From contig NZ_CP007509.1 of assembly GCF_000661915.1 (NCBI RefSeq), positions 1,116,001-1,180,000 on the forward strand: DNA of 64,000 nt, read 5' to 3'. The notes under the pieces were generated by a model. That model ran no database searches and was not told the DNA's origin. It saw only the letters and a list, made by a program, of their open reading frames with translations. The translations under genes were made by a program, and so were the position numbers. Shown here piece after piece: positions 50,956-59,688 of the stretch (the first letter of the stretch is position 1; each line of letters begins with the position of its first letter). Source of the DNA: Stutzerimonas decontaminans (GTDB lineage: Bacteria; Pseudomonadota; Gammaproteobacteria; Pseudomonadales; Pseudomonadaceae).

Positions 50956-51228
50956 TCAGGCGAGAACGCGCTGGCCCCGATAGATGCGCACGGTGGTGCT
51001 GCTGGAGCTGGGTGATGGCGGCACTGGTGCCGGTGCCGGCAACTGTTCGCTGAAGGTGGCGAGCTGTCGGCCGAGTTCGCGAGTCAGCTCGTCGTTCGAG
51101 CGCATACACCCGGCGAGCATGGCCGATACCGCGTCGGGCTGGTTGAGGTGGATGTCGAGCTGCTGCTCATCGCGAAGTCTGCGTCGCAGGCTGCGCATGC
51201 AGTCGATAACCGCTTTGTTCAGCTCCAT
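50956..51228 (-). CDS. Hypothetical small helical protein
   Basis: The 90-residue product has an N-terminal charged helical part (CMRSLRRRLRDEQQLDIHLNQP, SNDELTRELGRQLATF) and a Pro/Ser-rich middle (PAPAPVPPSPSSSS). A short strand-rich tail (TTVRIYRGQRVLA) ends it. There is no signal peptide. I do not recognise a family. It is convergent with argP, with only five bases between stop codons. Confidence 0.6.
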   Translation of the reverse strand: MELNKAVIDCMRSLRRRLRDEQQLDIHLNQPDAVSAMLAGCMRSNDELTRELGRQLATFSEQLPAPAPVPPSPSSSSTTVRIYRGQRVLA

Positions 51229-51576
51229 GCTGTGTTCCTCGTGATTGCCCTAAGGCCCAACGTCCCTGTCGGAAGTGTCTATCCGCTGGCATGGGAAACA
51301 CAGCAAGCTACGTACCAAGTCGCGTAGGTGCGCCTGGAAAACGAGCGCATGGGGCGACCGGTGCGGCTTACAGGGTTTTGCGTCAGGTCGTAGGCTCGAT
51401 GCGCAAACGCCACGCCGTGAATCGAACTCGCTTTTCGGTGCACCGTGATGCATTTCACAAGCAGTGCGATGCTCTACCGCGGTGCATTTCGTCGGTAAAC
51501 CTGCTGTCGCTGATGGCTGGGTTCCGAATCGTTATACTGCGCGCTGTTTTTCGCTCCGCGCCATTGAAGGTAACCC
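51229..51576. other. Gene-free gap with tRNA-like fragments
   Basis: I see no gene. On the minus strand, a segment containing GGTAGAGC (51467-51474) and GAGTTCGATTC (51420-51430) echoes the D-arm and T-arm of a tRNA. The anticodon and T stems do not pair, so no functional tRNA is called. A TATACT hexamer (51533-51538) 38 bases before the next gene is a likely -10 box. Confidence 0.5.
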
Positions 51577-52494
51577 ATGCGCAACGATGCTCACGACGAA
51601 CTGGACAACATCCCCAGCCTGACCGCAGGCCGTGATCGCGTGGAGCCCTATCCGGCGCCGGATCTCGAGCCGATTCGGCGTACAGCTGCCGAACCTCCCG
51701 AAGATGGTCGCTCACGGCAGAAGCGTCGTGCAGCAGGCGGTGGCGGTGGCGGTGGCGGCGGCGGCCGAGCAAGCGCGGCTCCGTTGTGGGTCATGGTGCT
51801 GGCCTTGTTGATCAGCCTCGGCGCGCTTGGCTGGTGGAGCTATCAGAAAATCGCGATGCTGGAAATGCAGCTGGTCGCGACCCAGGAGAGCTTCGCTCGC
51901 ATCAGCGAAGATGCCGCGGGGCGGTTGCAGGACATTTCCGGCAAGGTCGTTGCGACCGAATCCAACGTGACCACGGAAAGCGAGGCGGTGAAGCTGCGCA
52001 TCAAGCAGCTGGAACAGCAGACTGTGGAACTCGCGCGCAAGCAGCAAGCCTTCGCTACCGAGCAGCAGAGTCTGGCCGGCAGGCAGGGTAATCAGGACCA
52101 GCGCATGGAAGAGCAGGGTCGCCGCCTCGAGCGTCTGGGCAGCGATCTCCAGGCTCAGCAGGGCACTACCGCGACCTTGGCGGAAACCGTCAAGACACTC
52201 GGCAGCGAGCAGGCATCACTGAAGTCGACATTGGACGAGCAGGCCAAGCTGGCAGGGCGGCTCGACAGCCTGAGCAAGGATGTGGCCGCGCTGAAGCAGG
52301 GCGGCAATCAGAGCCAGGCGATCAGCCGTCTGGAACAGGACATCCTGGTGCTGCGCAGTGAAGTGGACAACCGTCCGCCTCCGAGCGCCACCAACACCGC
52401 CGAGTTCGACTCCTTCCGCGCTCAGGTCACCCGTACCATCAACGCCATGCAGGGTCAGATTGCCAATCTGCAAGGGCAGATCGACGGTCGCTGA
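51577..52494 (+). CDS. Membrane-anchored coiled-coil protein with a polyglycine run
   Basis: The 305-residue protein has a disordered N-terminal part of about 65 residues ending in a run of ten Gly residues. One membrane helix follows (PLWVMVLALLISLGALGWWSYQ), then a periplasmic coiled coil of over 180 residues (repeated heptads with Gln and Ala). Topology is predicted as N-in. No enzymatic motif is seen; related Pseudomonas proteins are sometimes labelled ATPase without a P-loop. The Gly run is encoded by GGC/GGT repeats and may vary in length between strains. Confidence 0.78.
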   Translation: MRNDAHDELDNIPSLTAGRDRVEPYPAPDLEPIRRTAAEPPEDGRSRQKRRAAGGGGGGGGGGRASAAPLWVMVLALLISLGALGWWSYQKIAMLEMQLVATQESFARISEDAAGRLQDISGKVVATESNVTTESEAVKLRIKQLEQQTVELARKQQAFATEQQSLAGRQGNQDQRMEEQGRRLERLGSDLQAQQGTTATLAETVKTLGSEQASLKSTLDEQAKLAGRLDSLSKDVAALKQGGNQSQAISRLEQDILVLRSEVDNRPPPSATNTAEFDSFRAQVTRTINAMQGQIANLQGQIDGR

Positions 52495-52504
52495 CCACAG
52501 CAGT

Positions 52505-52531
52505 CCGCCGCCGCACCTTTCGCGGCGGCGG
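52505..52531 (+). terminator. Hairpin after the coiled-coil gene, probable terminator
   Basis: A ten-base perfect stem (CCGCCGCCGC with GCGGCGGCGG) and seven-base loop lie 10 bases past the stop. The following sequence is only moderately T-rich. It lies between convergent genes and may act on both. Confidence 0.65.
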
Positions 52532-52552
52532 CTTCATCGTTTCGCGCGCCCC

Positions 52553-54463
52553 TTACAAGTCCCAGGCCAGTGACAGCCCAAGCCCGTGGTCGCGGTTGTC
52601 GTTACCGCGATAATGGTAGTTCGCGCGCAAGGCCAGACCGGGCGTCAAGCGGTGCGCCAGGCCAAGGCTGAAGCGCGTCTGATCGCCGGTCGGTACTGCC
52701 CCCGGCAGCTCGAAGCTATTGCCCGGTACGCTGTTCAGCGACATGCGCAGATCTTTCCGGTCTTCGTCCTCACGCTCCACTTCCCGCGCCACTTCGCCGA
52801 ACAACCGTGTGCGGTCGGTAAGGGCGTAGTCGCCGAAAAGTCCGAGTGACAGACGCAGCGATTTCAGTTCCTGATCGTGATAGCTGAGCGCCGTCGATCG
52901 CGTGCCTTGCTCGCTGTAACCGTCGACGTCGACCTTCTGGTAGCTCGCGCCTATGAACGGGCCGAACTGCAACTGGTCGCCTGGTTGCATGAGGTTGAAG
53001 CCGGCCTTGGCGGCCGCCCCCCAGAGCGTACCTTCGGTGTCGCCCTTTTCGGCGCGTTCGGTGATGCCGAGGGCAAAGGTGCGCTTGAGGTCGTGATAAT
53101 CGAGGTAACCGACACTGAGACTGAAGTCGGCGAACAGGCGCTGCTGCTCGTAGCGTGCAAAAGCCGTGGCTAGATAGCTGCGCATGTCGTAGTCGGAGTC
53201 GTTTCTTCCCAGTTCCAGTGAGTTTTCCGCCAGACCCAGGCTGACACCAGCCAGCCACGTCTCGCTCAGACGCTGGGTAACACCAAGCGACAGACTCAGA
53301 CCGCTACCGTCACCGCCACCGTAACCGTCGTACTCAGGTCGGTTGTAACCGCCCTGGATGAAGGTCCGCCAGGCGCCGACCGCCTGCCAGTCGCCACGCT
53401 GGGCGGACAGCTCGTTGTCCAGCTGCTGCAGGTGAGCGCGCAATGCCGAGCGACCCATTTCCGGCAGCAGGGACACTTCCCACGGAGCGGAGATGATCGA
53501 GTAAAGATAATCGGCGCTGATCTGATGAACTGCGGTGGTCGGATGTACGGCATCGTTGAACATCAGACGATTCGGGTCCGGCACAGTGCCGCCGAGGCTG
53601 TAGGTCGGATCAGGCAGGCAGTTGGCGGCTGAAGGGTCGAAACATACGGCGGTCTGCGCCACATTCGGGTCGAAGCCGAACGCAGCCAGGTCGGCGCGCA
53701 CTTCGGCGAGCAGCAGGCGGTTATTTACCAGCACGTAGTTGCCGCCCTGCGCCTGCAACTGGCTGGCCAGTTCGGCATTGAACTGGTCGCTCAGGAAGTT
53801 GAACGCCGCTGCCTGGCCGGTAAGGGCACCCAGCGGGGTGGTGCCGACGTCGGGCAGATCGGAGACGATGATATAGCGGGCACCAGCAGCTTGCAGCGCA
53901 CCAACGCCGGCGACCAGATTGCCGGCGGCCTGAGCCATCGTCACTGGATTGGTATTGAGCTGAAAGATGTCGTTACCGCCGCCATTCAGGTAATAGAGCG
54001 CATTGCTATCGACCCGTGGATTCTCAATCAGATACCCCAGACGAGTGCGGGTAGTGCCGCCCGCGGACACTGTCGATTCAAAGTTGATCGAGTCGAGAAT
54101 CTGGTCGGTGCGATAGCCACCAACGGCATAGTTGGTGCCGTCCGGATTGCCTGTGAGTAGTGCCGGTAACAGCGGCGTGGAGGGTAACGACTGAAGGCCC
54201 AGCATGCTTGCCAGACGTTGCGTGCCGACTTCACCGATATATTCGCCTGCGCCATAAGTGGGCCCGGTGCGGTTGGTGAAGCGCAGGCCGCCGGTGGGAT
54301 TGCCACCGAGTGTGGGGCTTTGCAGATCCGGGAAGTTGCCCGCATCACTCAACGAGTCGCCGAAGACGATGAACTGGCTGAACGGACCGCTGTTAGCGGT
54401 AGCCGGTCCCGCCGCACAGGTAAGCAAAATGGCTGCCGCAAGTGGCTTGAGAGTGCTTTGCAC
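52553..54463 (-). CDS. estA: GDSL autotransporter esterase EstA
   Basis: The 636-residue protein has a signal peptide (cleavage near ATANS). Its surface-exposed GDSL esterase domain has nucleophile Ser37 in FGDSLSD, GGGNDIFQ (block III Asn) and the Asp-His block in FNDAVHPTT. A C-terminal autotransporter beta-barrel of about 280 residues ends LSLAWDL. EstA of P. aeruginosa is an outer-membrane esterase needed for rhamnolipid production, motility and biofilm. The start is GTG at 54463 with AGGAG seven bases upstream. It is divergent from a diguanylate cyclase. Confidence 0.94.
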   Translation of the reverse strand: MQSTLKPLAAAILLTCAAGPATANSGPFSQFIVFGDSLSDAGNFPDLQSPTLGGNPTGGLRFTNRTGPTYGAGEYIGEVGTQRLASMLGLQSLPSTPLLPALLTGNPDGTNYAVGGYRTDQILDSINFESTVSAGGTTRTRLGYLIENPRVDSNALYYLNGGGNDIFQLNTNPVTMAQAAGNLVAGVGALQAAGARYIIVSDLPDVGTTPLGALTGQAAAFNFLSDQFNAELASQLQAQGGNYVLVNNRLLLAEVRADLAAFGFDPNVAQTAVCFDPSAANCLPDPTYSLGGTVPDPNRLMFNDAVHPTTAVHQISADYLYSIISAPWEVSLLPEMGRSALRAHLQQLDNELSAQRGDWQAVGAWRTFIQGGYNRPEYDGYGGGDGSGLSLSLGVTQRLSETWLAGVSLGLAENSLELGRNDSDYDMRSYLATAFARYEQQRLFADFSLSVGYLDYHDLKRTFALGITERAEKGDTEGTLWGAAAKAGFNLMQPGDQLQFGPFIGASYQKVDVDGYSEQGTRSTALSYHDQELKSLRLSLGLFGDYALTDRTRLFGEVAREVEREDEDRKDLRMSLNSVPGNSFELPGAVPTGDQTRFSLGLAHRLTPGLALRANYHYRGNDNRDHGLGLSLAWDL

Positions 54464-54799
54464 GGGTATCTCCTTATTGTTTTTCTTGTGGATACGTCGC
54501 CCACGCCGGAGCCGGCGACCCAGCCACGCTAATGGCTGGAAGCGGTGCGGATAAGCGCTCGAAAGGGCGAATCGTTCTCGCCTGACGGTTCCCTCTTAAG
54601 GCGTACTGGCTATTTGCCTCCAATTCATTGCCGTGGCTCAAAGGAATCTGCCGTTCAGCTGCGTACCATCCGTCGGCTTCGCCTTGCGAGCCGAGTGCCG
54701 CAGCGATTGCTTTGAAAAGTAAGTTGAAGGGTCAGCCGCCGGCATCCGAAGCGGCGGGCTGCGCTAAGAAACCGTCCCGGCCTGGGAGCACAACAATAA
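54464..54799. other. Divergent gap between estA and the diguanylate cyclase
   Basis: No gene is seen. Two hairpins lie on the estA side: GTCGCC with GGCGAC (54496-54519) and CCAGCCA with TGGCTGG (54520-54539). A bulged stem CAGCCGCCG with CGGCGGGCTG (54733-54761) lies 39 bases before the cyclase start. Promoters for both genes must lie here but no clear boxes are seen. Confidence 0.55.
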
Positions 54800-55999
54800 A
54801 TGCCAGCGTTTCTCGATCTGTTACGTGACCGTCTGAGCTCGCTGCTGCCCAGCGAGCTCAAGCCTGATGAACTGCGTCATCTACTCGAACCGCGGCGTCA
54901 TCCGCTGCTGCTCTGCCAGCGCCGCGCGACGTTGATCGTCAACCGTGTACGCCTGTTCGCCTTTCTGTTCGCCGTGCTGACTCCCCTGTGGAGCCTGATC
55001 GATCTGGTGGTGTTCGAGCCCCGGCTATGGGCGGCGCTGGCTGGTTTCCGAATGATGGCCTGCCTGGCCTTCACCTGCCTGCTGTTGTTCTATCGCCCGA
55101 GCGGCAACCTGCTGGACGCCTACCGCGCGATCGCCATCCTGTTCGCCATCCCGACCATCTTTTATATCGCCTCGCATTCGTTGCTCGGCAGTTACCAGCT
55201 GGCGCAGTTCTCCGCGGTGGTCGGCGCCGGCTATGCCTTTCTCCCGTTCGTGCTGATGGCGGGACTGACCATTTTCCCCCTGACCCTGGTGGAAAACCTG
55301 GTGCTTGCCTGCCTGCTGCTGATGGCGCAGGCGCTGGCCGGCTACCTCAGCTGGGCAACGCTCAATTGGCCGTCCTTTGCCGGGGCGTTCTGGCTGCTGA
55401 TCCTGATTGCCGGCGTCGCCAGTCTGGCCAGCATGAGCCAGCTGGCGTTCATGTTTGCTTTGGTGCGCCAGGCGATCCGCGACCCGCTCACTGGCGTGTT
55501 TTCCCGGGGCAGCGGTGAGGAAATTCTCCGTTTGCAGTGGGACAGTGCGCAGCGCAAGAACGGCGCTCTGGCCTTGGCGTTCATTGATCTTGATCACTTC
55601 AAGTCGATCAATGACAACCATGGCCACGAAGCCGGAGATCACGTGCTGCGCGAGGCGGCGAGGCAACTGGTGGCACGGTTGCGCGCATCCGACAGCCTGT
55701 TGCGTTGGGGCGGCGAGGAGTTTCTGCTGATCATGCCGGACACCGACATGCAGCAGGCGCACCAAGCGCTTGAGCGCATTGTCAGCCTGGGCCTTGGCTC
55801 ACGTCCGGACGGTTCGGCGCTCACGGCAAGCATTGGTCTGGCCGAGCGCTGCAGCGATCAGGCCGTAGATTACCGGGAGCTGCTGGAGCTAGCGGACCGC
55901 CGCATGTATTGCGCAAAGACCGGCGGACGCAACCGCCTTTGCGCCGCCGAGCAGCCTGATCGACAGACCAGGGGCGGCAAGCTGGCATTGGGCGGCTAG
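54800..55999 (+). CDS. Membrane diguanylate cyclase
   Basis: The 399-residue protein has five or six membrane helices in residues 50-225 (for example LFAFLFAVLTPLWSLIDLVVF and FLPFVLMAGLTIFPLTLVENL) as a sensor. A C-terminal GGDEF domain has intact RWGGEEF (304-308) and DPLTGVFSRGS. An RASD inhibitory I-site lies at 295-298, five residues before GGEEF, so it should make cyclic-di-GMP and be subject to product inhibition. The ribosome-binding site GGGAG is rather far (about 13 bases) from the ATG. The stop is 34 bases from convergent pncB. Confidence 0.92.
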   Translation: MPAFLDLLRDRLSSLLPSELKPDELRHLLEPRRHPLLLCQRRATLIVNRVRLFAFLFAVLTPLWSLIDLVVFEPRLWAALAGFRMMACLAFTCLLLFYRPSGNLLDAYRAIAILFAIPTIFYIASHSLLGSYQLAQFSAVVGAGYAFLPFVLMAGLTIFPLTLVENLVLACLLLMAQALAGYLSWATLNWPSFAGAFWLLILIAGVASLASMSQLAFMFALVRQAIRDPLTGVFSRGSGEEILRLQWDSAQRKNGALALAFIDLDHFKSINDNHGHEAGDHVLREAARQLVARLRASDSLLRWGGEEFLLIMPDTDMQQAHQALERIVSLGLGSRPDGSALTASIGLAERCSDQAVDYRELLELADRRMYCAKTGGRNRLCAAEQPDRQTRGGKLALGG

Positions 56000-56033
56000 G
56001 ACGTCGTCGGCGCGCAGGCGCAGCGGCGCCGCC

Positions 56034-57236
56034 TTAGCCTTCGGCAACATCGAACACGTGTCGCAAATAGCTGACAAACGCGGCGTCGCGGCACATGCTC
56101 TTGCCCGGTGAATCCGACAGTTTCGCCACCGGCTGGCCATTGCAGGCGGTCATCTTGATGACCATGTTGGTCGGCTCGACACCGGGGATGTCGCAGGTAA
56201 GGCCCGTGCCGATGCCGAAGCTGGCATGGGTGCGACCGGCCAGGGCGCGGTGGATCTCCAACGCCTTGGCTAGGTTCAGGCCGTCGGAAAAGATCAGCTG
56301 ACGGGTTCGTGGGTCGATGCCCAGGCGTTGATAGTGCGCGATGGCCTTCTCGGCCCAGACCAGCGGGTCGCCCGAGTCATGGCGCAGGCCGTCGAACAGC
56401 TTGGCGAAGTAGAGATCGAAATCGCGCAGAAAGGCATCCATGGTGATGCAGTCGGTCAGTGCGATACCCAGCGCCCCGCGGTATTCGCGTACCCAGCAAT
56501 CAAGCGCCGCGGCCTGGCTGTCGATCAGTCGCGGGCCGAGCTGCTGATGCGCCATGATCCATTCGTGGGCCATGGTGCCCATTGGCTTTACCTGTAGCGT
56601 GCGCGCCAGATGGACATTGCTGGTGCCGACGAAGCGGCCCGGAAAATCGCTTTGTAGTCGTTTTACTACCATCGCCTGGACGGCATAGGAAAAGCGCCGG
56701 CGCGTGCCGAAGTCCGCGAGGGTGAAGTTTGCCAGTTCCTCGGTGCTGGCCTGGCGACGCAACCAGCTCAGCTTTTCATCCAGCCGGTCGCTTGCCTGCT
56801 CCATCGTCACCTGCGGGTAGCGGGCGCGGTTGCGTACCTCGCTGACAATGGCCAGCAGCGGCACCTCGAACAGGATCACGTGGAGCCAGGGACCGCGCAG
56901 GTGAATCACCAGTTCGCCGTCCTCGATGCCGATGCGCAGGTAACGCAGATCGAAGCGGAACAGGCCAAGAAAGCGGATGAAATCCGCTTGCATGTAGGGG
57001 ATGCACTCGAGGAAGGCCAGCTCTTCAGGCGTCATCTGCAGGTCGGCAAGCACCTCGATCTGCTGGCGGATTTCATCGAGGAACGGCGTCAGGTCTTCGC
57101 CGGAGCGACTGCGAAACGCCCACTCGACTTCTGCGTTGGGGTAGTGATGCAGCACCGCCTGCATCATGGTCAGCTTGTAGAAGTCGGTATCCAACAGGCT
57201 CTGGATGATTCGTTCGGAAAATGCGCTGCTGCTCAT
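56034..57236 (-). CDS. pncB: Nicotinate phosphoribosyltransferase
   Basis: PncB converts nicotinate and PRPP to nicotinate mononucleotide in the NAD salvage pathway. The 400-residue product has [26 protein letters not shown] at the start, a VGTSNVHLA segment and [21 protein letters not shown] is a phosphate-binding loop, and [18 protein letters not shown] follows. All fit the enterobacterial-type PncB, which couples the reaction to ATP hydrolysis. It is alone on the minus strand, and no nadE or other NAD gene is adjacent. Confidence 0.95.
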   Translation of the reverse strand: MSSSAFSERIIQSLLDTDFYKLTMMQAVLHHYPNAEVEWAFRSRSGEDLTPFLDEIRQQIEVLADLQMTPEELAFLECIPYMQADFIRFLGLFRFDLRYLRIGIEDGELVIHLRGPWLHVILFEVPLLAIVSEVRNRARYPQVTMEQASDRLDEKLSWLRRQASTEELANFTLADFGTRRRFSYAVQAMVVKRLQSDFPGRFVGTSNVHLARTLQVKPMGTMAHEWIMAHQQLGPRLIDSQAAALDCWVREYRGALGIALTDCITMDAFLRDFDLYFAKLFDGLRHDSGDPLVWAEKAIAHYQRLGIDPRTRQLIFSDGLNLAKALEIHRALAGRTHASFGIGTGLTCDIPGVEPTNMVIKMTACNGQPVAKLSDSPGKSMCRDAAFVSYLRHVFDVAEG

Positions 57237-57547
57237 CGACTACTCCAAGTTGGAAAGTCTCCTGATAATAGCGACAAACGGCACGAGCAGGTCGAGTTCG
57301 ATGGTTCGGTGACGCCTGATGTCCGGTAGATGCGGTGGCGTAATTGCAGTTAGTTGGGGTAAGTGTCGAGACTGCTGAACTTATTTATATTTATTTTATA
57401 TATTGCTTTGGCCTCGATCTGGCTGTTCGGGACGAGCTGTATAAAGACAAATAGGATAATCCGCTGTTTAGGGAATCGTTACCGCTTTCAAAATAAAAGA
57501 AGGGCAGGAGCCAATTAGGCGCCTGCCCCTGTTCATACCGTCAGCCT
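57237..57547. other. AT-rich gap upstream of pncB
   Basis: No gene is seen. A stretch at about 57375-57410 is very AT-rich (TTATTTATATTTATTTTATA), unlike the rest of this GC-rich window, and could carry pncB promoter or UP elements. The right end holds the terminator of the KGG gene. Confidence 0.55.
57490..57530 (-). terminator. Terminator after the KGG gene
   Basis: GGGCAGG and CCTGCCC arms with a further inner pairing form a stem followed on the minus strand by TTCTTTTATTTTG. It lies about 20 bases beyond the stop codon. Confidence 0.85.
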
Positions 57548-57718
57548 TTAGCTGCTGCGGCCGCCGCCGTGGCTGTTCTGGCCGCCTTTGCGGCCAGCTT
57601 CGGAGGCCTTCTCGCGGTCGTTGGCGAAGTTGCCGCCGCTGTTGTGTCCGCCTTTGCGGCCAGCTTCTGATGCTTTCTCTTTATCGTTGGCGAAGTTGCC
57701 AGGGTTGCTATTTGCCAT
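57548..57718 (-). CDS. KGG-repeat stress-induced small protein
   Basis: The 56-residue product has two tandem 22-residue repeats, each with NFAND(K/R)EKASEAGRKGG, followed by a Gly/Ser tail. This is the KGG (stress-induced bacterial acidophilic repeat) motif of YciG-type proteins. In P. aeruginosa such a protein is abundant in biofilm and stationary phase. It has no signal or membrane segment and should be highly soluble. The ATG at 57718 has GAGGAGAAAAAGAC upstream. Candidate stress-type promoters lie about 75-115 bases upstream. Confidence 0.85.
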   Translation of the reverse strand: MANSNPGNFANDKEKASEAGRKGGHNSGGNFANDREKASEAGRKGGQNSHGGGRSS

Positions 57719-57787
57719 GTCTTTTTCTCCTCAGTGGATAGAGACTTTCACAAAGGGCTGAAGAAAGAGATCCATCAGCCTCCCTGT

Positions 57788-57835
57788 GTCAGAGGGAGTC
57801 CGGCGATAGGAGTTTCGAAGAATAAAAACGTATAG
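57788..57835 (-). promoter_or_regulatory. Candidate stress promoters of the KGG gene
   Basis: On the minus strand CTATACG (57835-57829) matches the RpoS -10 consensus CTATACT in six of seven bases. Overlapping it, GAAACT (57816-57811) is followed after 17 bases by TCTGAC (57793-57788), resembling the AlgU pattern GAACTT-N16-17-TCTGA. Either would fit a stress gene; neither is proven. Confidence 0.4.
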
Positions 57836-57951
57836 ACGAATGGTTTTCCCCATGTCATGTAGGACTATGGCGGAGTGGAATTACAGGCGAAGCGGCAAAG
57901 TTAAGGCAGCTTTAATTATCTGTAGCCAAGCAGGATGCAGCTGCTTGCACC

Positions 57952-58185
57952 TCAGGCGGCGAGTTTCTCGCTGCGCTCGGCGAGAAGACGCATCACATAG
58001 CCGATCTTTAAAGCAGTGGGGCCGAGGATGACCAACGCATGGCAGGCGACGATGCTGCTCAGTGCAAGGTTTTGATCGAACAGGTAAGCGCCGCTGATTC
58101 CTGCCAGCAGGAGCAGCACACCGGCGATCATCAACGCGTTGGCGGTACGCATCAGGCGGTGCGGGGCGGAAAGGCGATAGAGCAT
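57952..58185 (-). CDS. ppyR: PpyR-like small membrane regulator
   Basis: The 77-residue protein has two membrane helices (ALMIAGVLLLLAGISGAYLF and SSIVACHALVILGPTALKIGYVM). Its position just downstream of the flavohaemoglobin gene and its size match PpyR of P. aeruginosa, reported to affect psl and pyoverdine expression. The assignment is by memory of the sequence pattern and by synteny. AAGGAG lies eight bases before the ATG. It follows fhp by 51 bases and probably shares its nitric-oxide-responsive transcript. A CAAGCAG/CTGCTTG hairpin lies near the stop. Confidence 0.75.
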   Translation of the reverse strand: MLYRLSAPHRLMRTANALMIAGVLLLLAGISGAYLFDQNLALSSIVACHALVILGPTALKIGYVMRLLAERSEKLAA

Positions 58186-58236
58186 GACCGAATCTCCTTT
58201 GAAGCGAGGCTCGCAGCGAGCGAGCCTCCGAATGGA

Positions 58237-59415
58237 TCAATCGAGCGCTGAAGCGGGACCGAAGAACTCGTAGCGCGTCTGGTGCTCAGGCACGCCAAGC
58301 GCTTTGAGCTGGCGGCGGATTGCAGCCATGAATGGTTTTGGCCCGAGGAAGTACGCATCGACATCACGATCGGCCGGCAGCCATTCGCCCAGCTGACGTT
58401 CGCTGAGTCGGCCGACGGCATCAGGCGCGGGCTCTGTGGCGGCGTGTTCCTCGTAACAATAAAAACGTTTGAGCTGCGCGTGGCGCTCGGCTAGCGCATC
58501 CACGCTGCGACGGAACGCATGCACTCCGGCGTTGCGAGCACAATGGATGAAATGCACCGGCCGGGCGCTGGCCAGTGCCTGTTCCAGCATTGCCAGGGTA
58601 GGCGTGATACCCACGCCACCGCTGATCAGCACCAAGGGCTTCTCACTGGGTTGCAGGGTGAACTCGCCGGCAGGCGCGAACAGTTCCAGCACCGTGCCCT
58701 CCGACATGTCGTGCAGGGCGTTGGACACCACGCCGCCGGGCTCGCGCTTGACGCTGATGCGGTACTCGCTGCCATTGCCTGCGGCGGACAGCGAGTAGTT
58801 GCGGCGCGCCTCGTTGCCGTCGATTTGCAGGCGCAAGCCGATGTATTGGCCGGGCAGAAACTCCATTAGCGGCCCGCCGTCCTCCGGTTGCAGGTGAAAG
58901 GACGTGATCTCGTCACTTTCGACTACCTTGCGGGCAATGCGAAAACGCCGTGCGCCGCGCCAGCCACCGACGGCCTCGGCCTTGGACTGATAGAGCTGTT
59001 CCTCCTGGCCGATGAGGATGTCAGCCAGCTGCTGATAGGCGGCGCCCCAGGCATCGATCACCGCGTCGGTAGCGATTTCCTCGCCCAGTACTTCGCGGAT
59101 GGCGCGCAGCAGGCAGGAGCCCACCAGCGGGTAATGTTCGGGCAACACCTGCAGGGCGACGTGCTTGTTGATGATCTGAGCGACCAGTGGGCCGAGCGCT
59201 TCGAGGCGGTCGATATGTTTGGCATACATCAGTACGCCGTTGGCCAAGGCGCGTGGCTGCTCGCCGCTGGCCTGGTGAGCCTGATTGAACAAGGGCTGCA
59301 CCTCGGGGTGTTCGGTGAGCAACAACCTGTAGAAATGTGTGGTCAACGCCTCGCCACCGCTCTCCAGCAGCGGCACGGTGGCTTTGATTAGGGCAGTCTG
59401 TTCAGCGCAAAGCAT
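58237..59415 (-). CDS. hmp: Flavohaemoglobin (nitric oxide dioxygenase)
   Basis: Flavohaemoglobin converts NO plus oxygen to nitrate using NADPH, FAD and haem. The 392-residue product has a globin domain (1-140) with proximal His in MYAKHIDRL. A ferredoxin-reductase-like FAD domain has RRNYSLSAAG, and an NAD domain has GGVGITPTLAML and FLGPKPFM. The Pseudomonas name is fhp. The start has GAGGAG before the ATG. An ANR/DNR box lies upstream, and ppyR follows. In P. aeruginosa fhp is activated by the NO sensor FhpR; that gene is not in this window. Confidence 0.95.
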   Translation of the reverse strand: MLCAEQTALIKATVPLLESGGEALTTHFYRLLLTEHPEVQPLFNQAHQASGEQPRALANGVLMYAKHIDRLEALGPLVAQIINKHVALQVLPEHYPLVGSCLLRAIREVLGEEIATDAVIDAWGAAYQQLADILIGQEEQLYQSKAEAVGGWRGARRFRIARKVVESDEITSFHLQPEDGGPLMEFLPGQYIGLRLQIDGNEARRNYSLSAAGNGSEYRISVKREPGGVVSNALHDMSEGTVLELFAPAGEFTLQPSEKPLVLISGGVGITPTLAMLEQALASARPVHFIHCARNAGVHAFRRSVDALAERHAQLKRFYCYEEHAATEPAPDAVGRLSERQLGEWLPADRDVDAYFLGPKPFMAAIRRQLKALGVPEHQTRYEFFGPASALD

Positions 59416-59511
59416 TGCTAACTCCTCTGATGGGAAAGTCGTCCTGTATTCGCGGGGCGAACACGAAACGTTCTGCCATAGAGGCTTTCAACAATCGTTC
59501 CAGGTCGAAAA

Positions 59512-59525
59512 TTGACTTGAATCAA
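59512..59525. promoter_or_regulatory. Candidate ANR/DNR (FNR-type) box
   Basis: TTGAC-N4-ATCAA matches the FNR/ANR/DNR consensus TTGAT-N4-ATCAA in nine of ten specified bases. It lies 97 bases upstream of fhp (minus strand) and 164 bases upstream of the DUF2188 gene (plus strand). It could make either gene respond to low oxygen or to NO. Confidence 0.65.
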
Positions 59526-59688
59526 GGTTTGCAGGGTGTGCGAGGTAAAAAGAACCTTGGCTTTTCATGGTGATATGGACCTTAAAGGGTCGAAATCACC
59601 TTGGCGGTGACGATCGAACCTCGCCCGCTGGCAGCTTTCTTACCAGGGGCGATCCGCGATATTTCATTCAACAGCAGGAGAGAGGGCC

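Noticed and set aside
59463..59478. Possible sigma-54 promoter upstream of fhp (TGGCAG-N5-TTCGT on the minus strand)
   Set aside because: The -24 GG is present, but the -12 element lacks the essential GC (it reads CG), so I do not call it. It stays worth testing because P. aeruginosa fhp depends on a sigma-54 activator.
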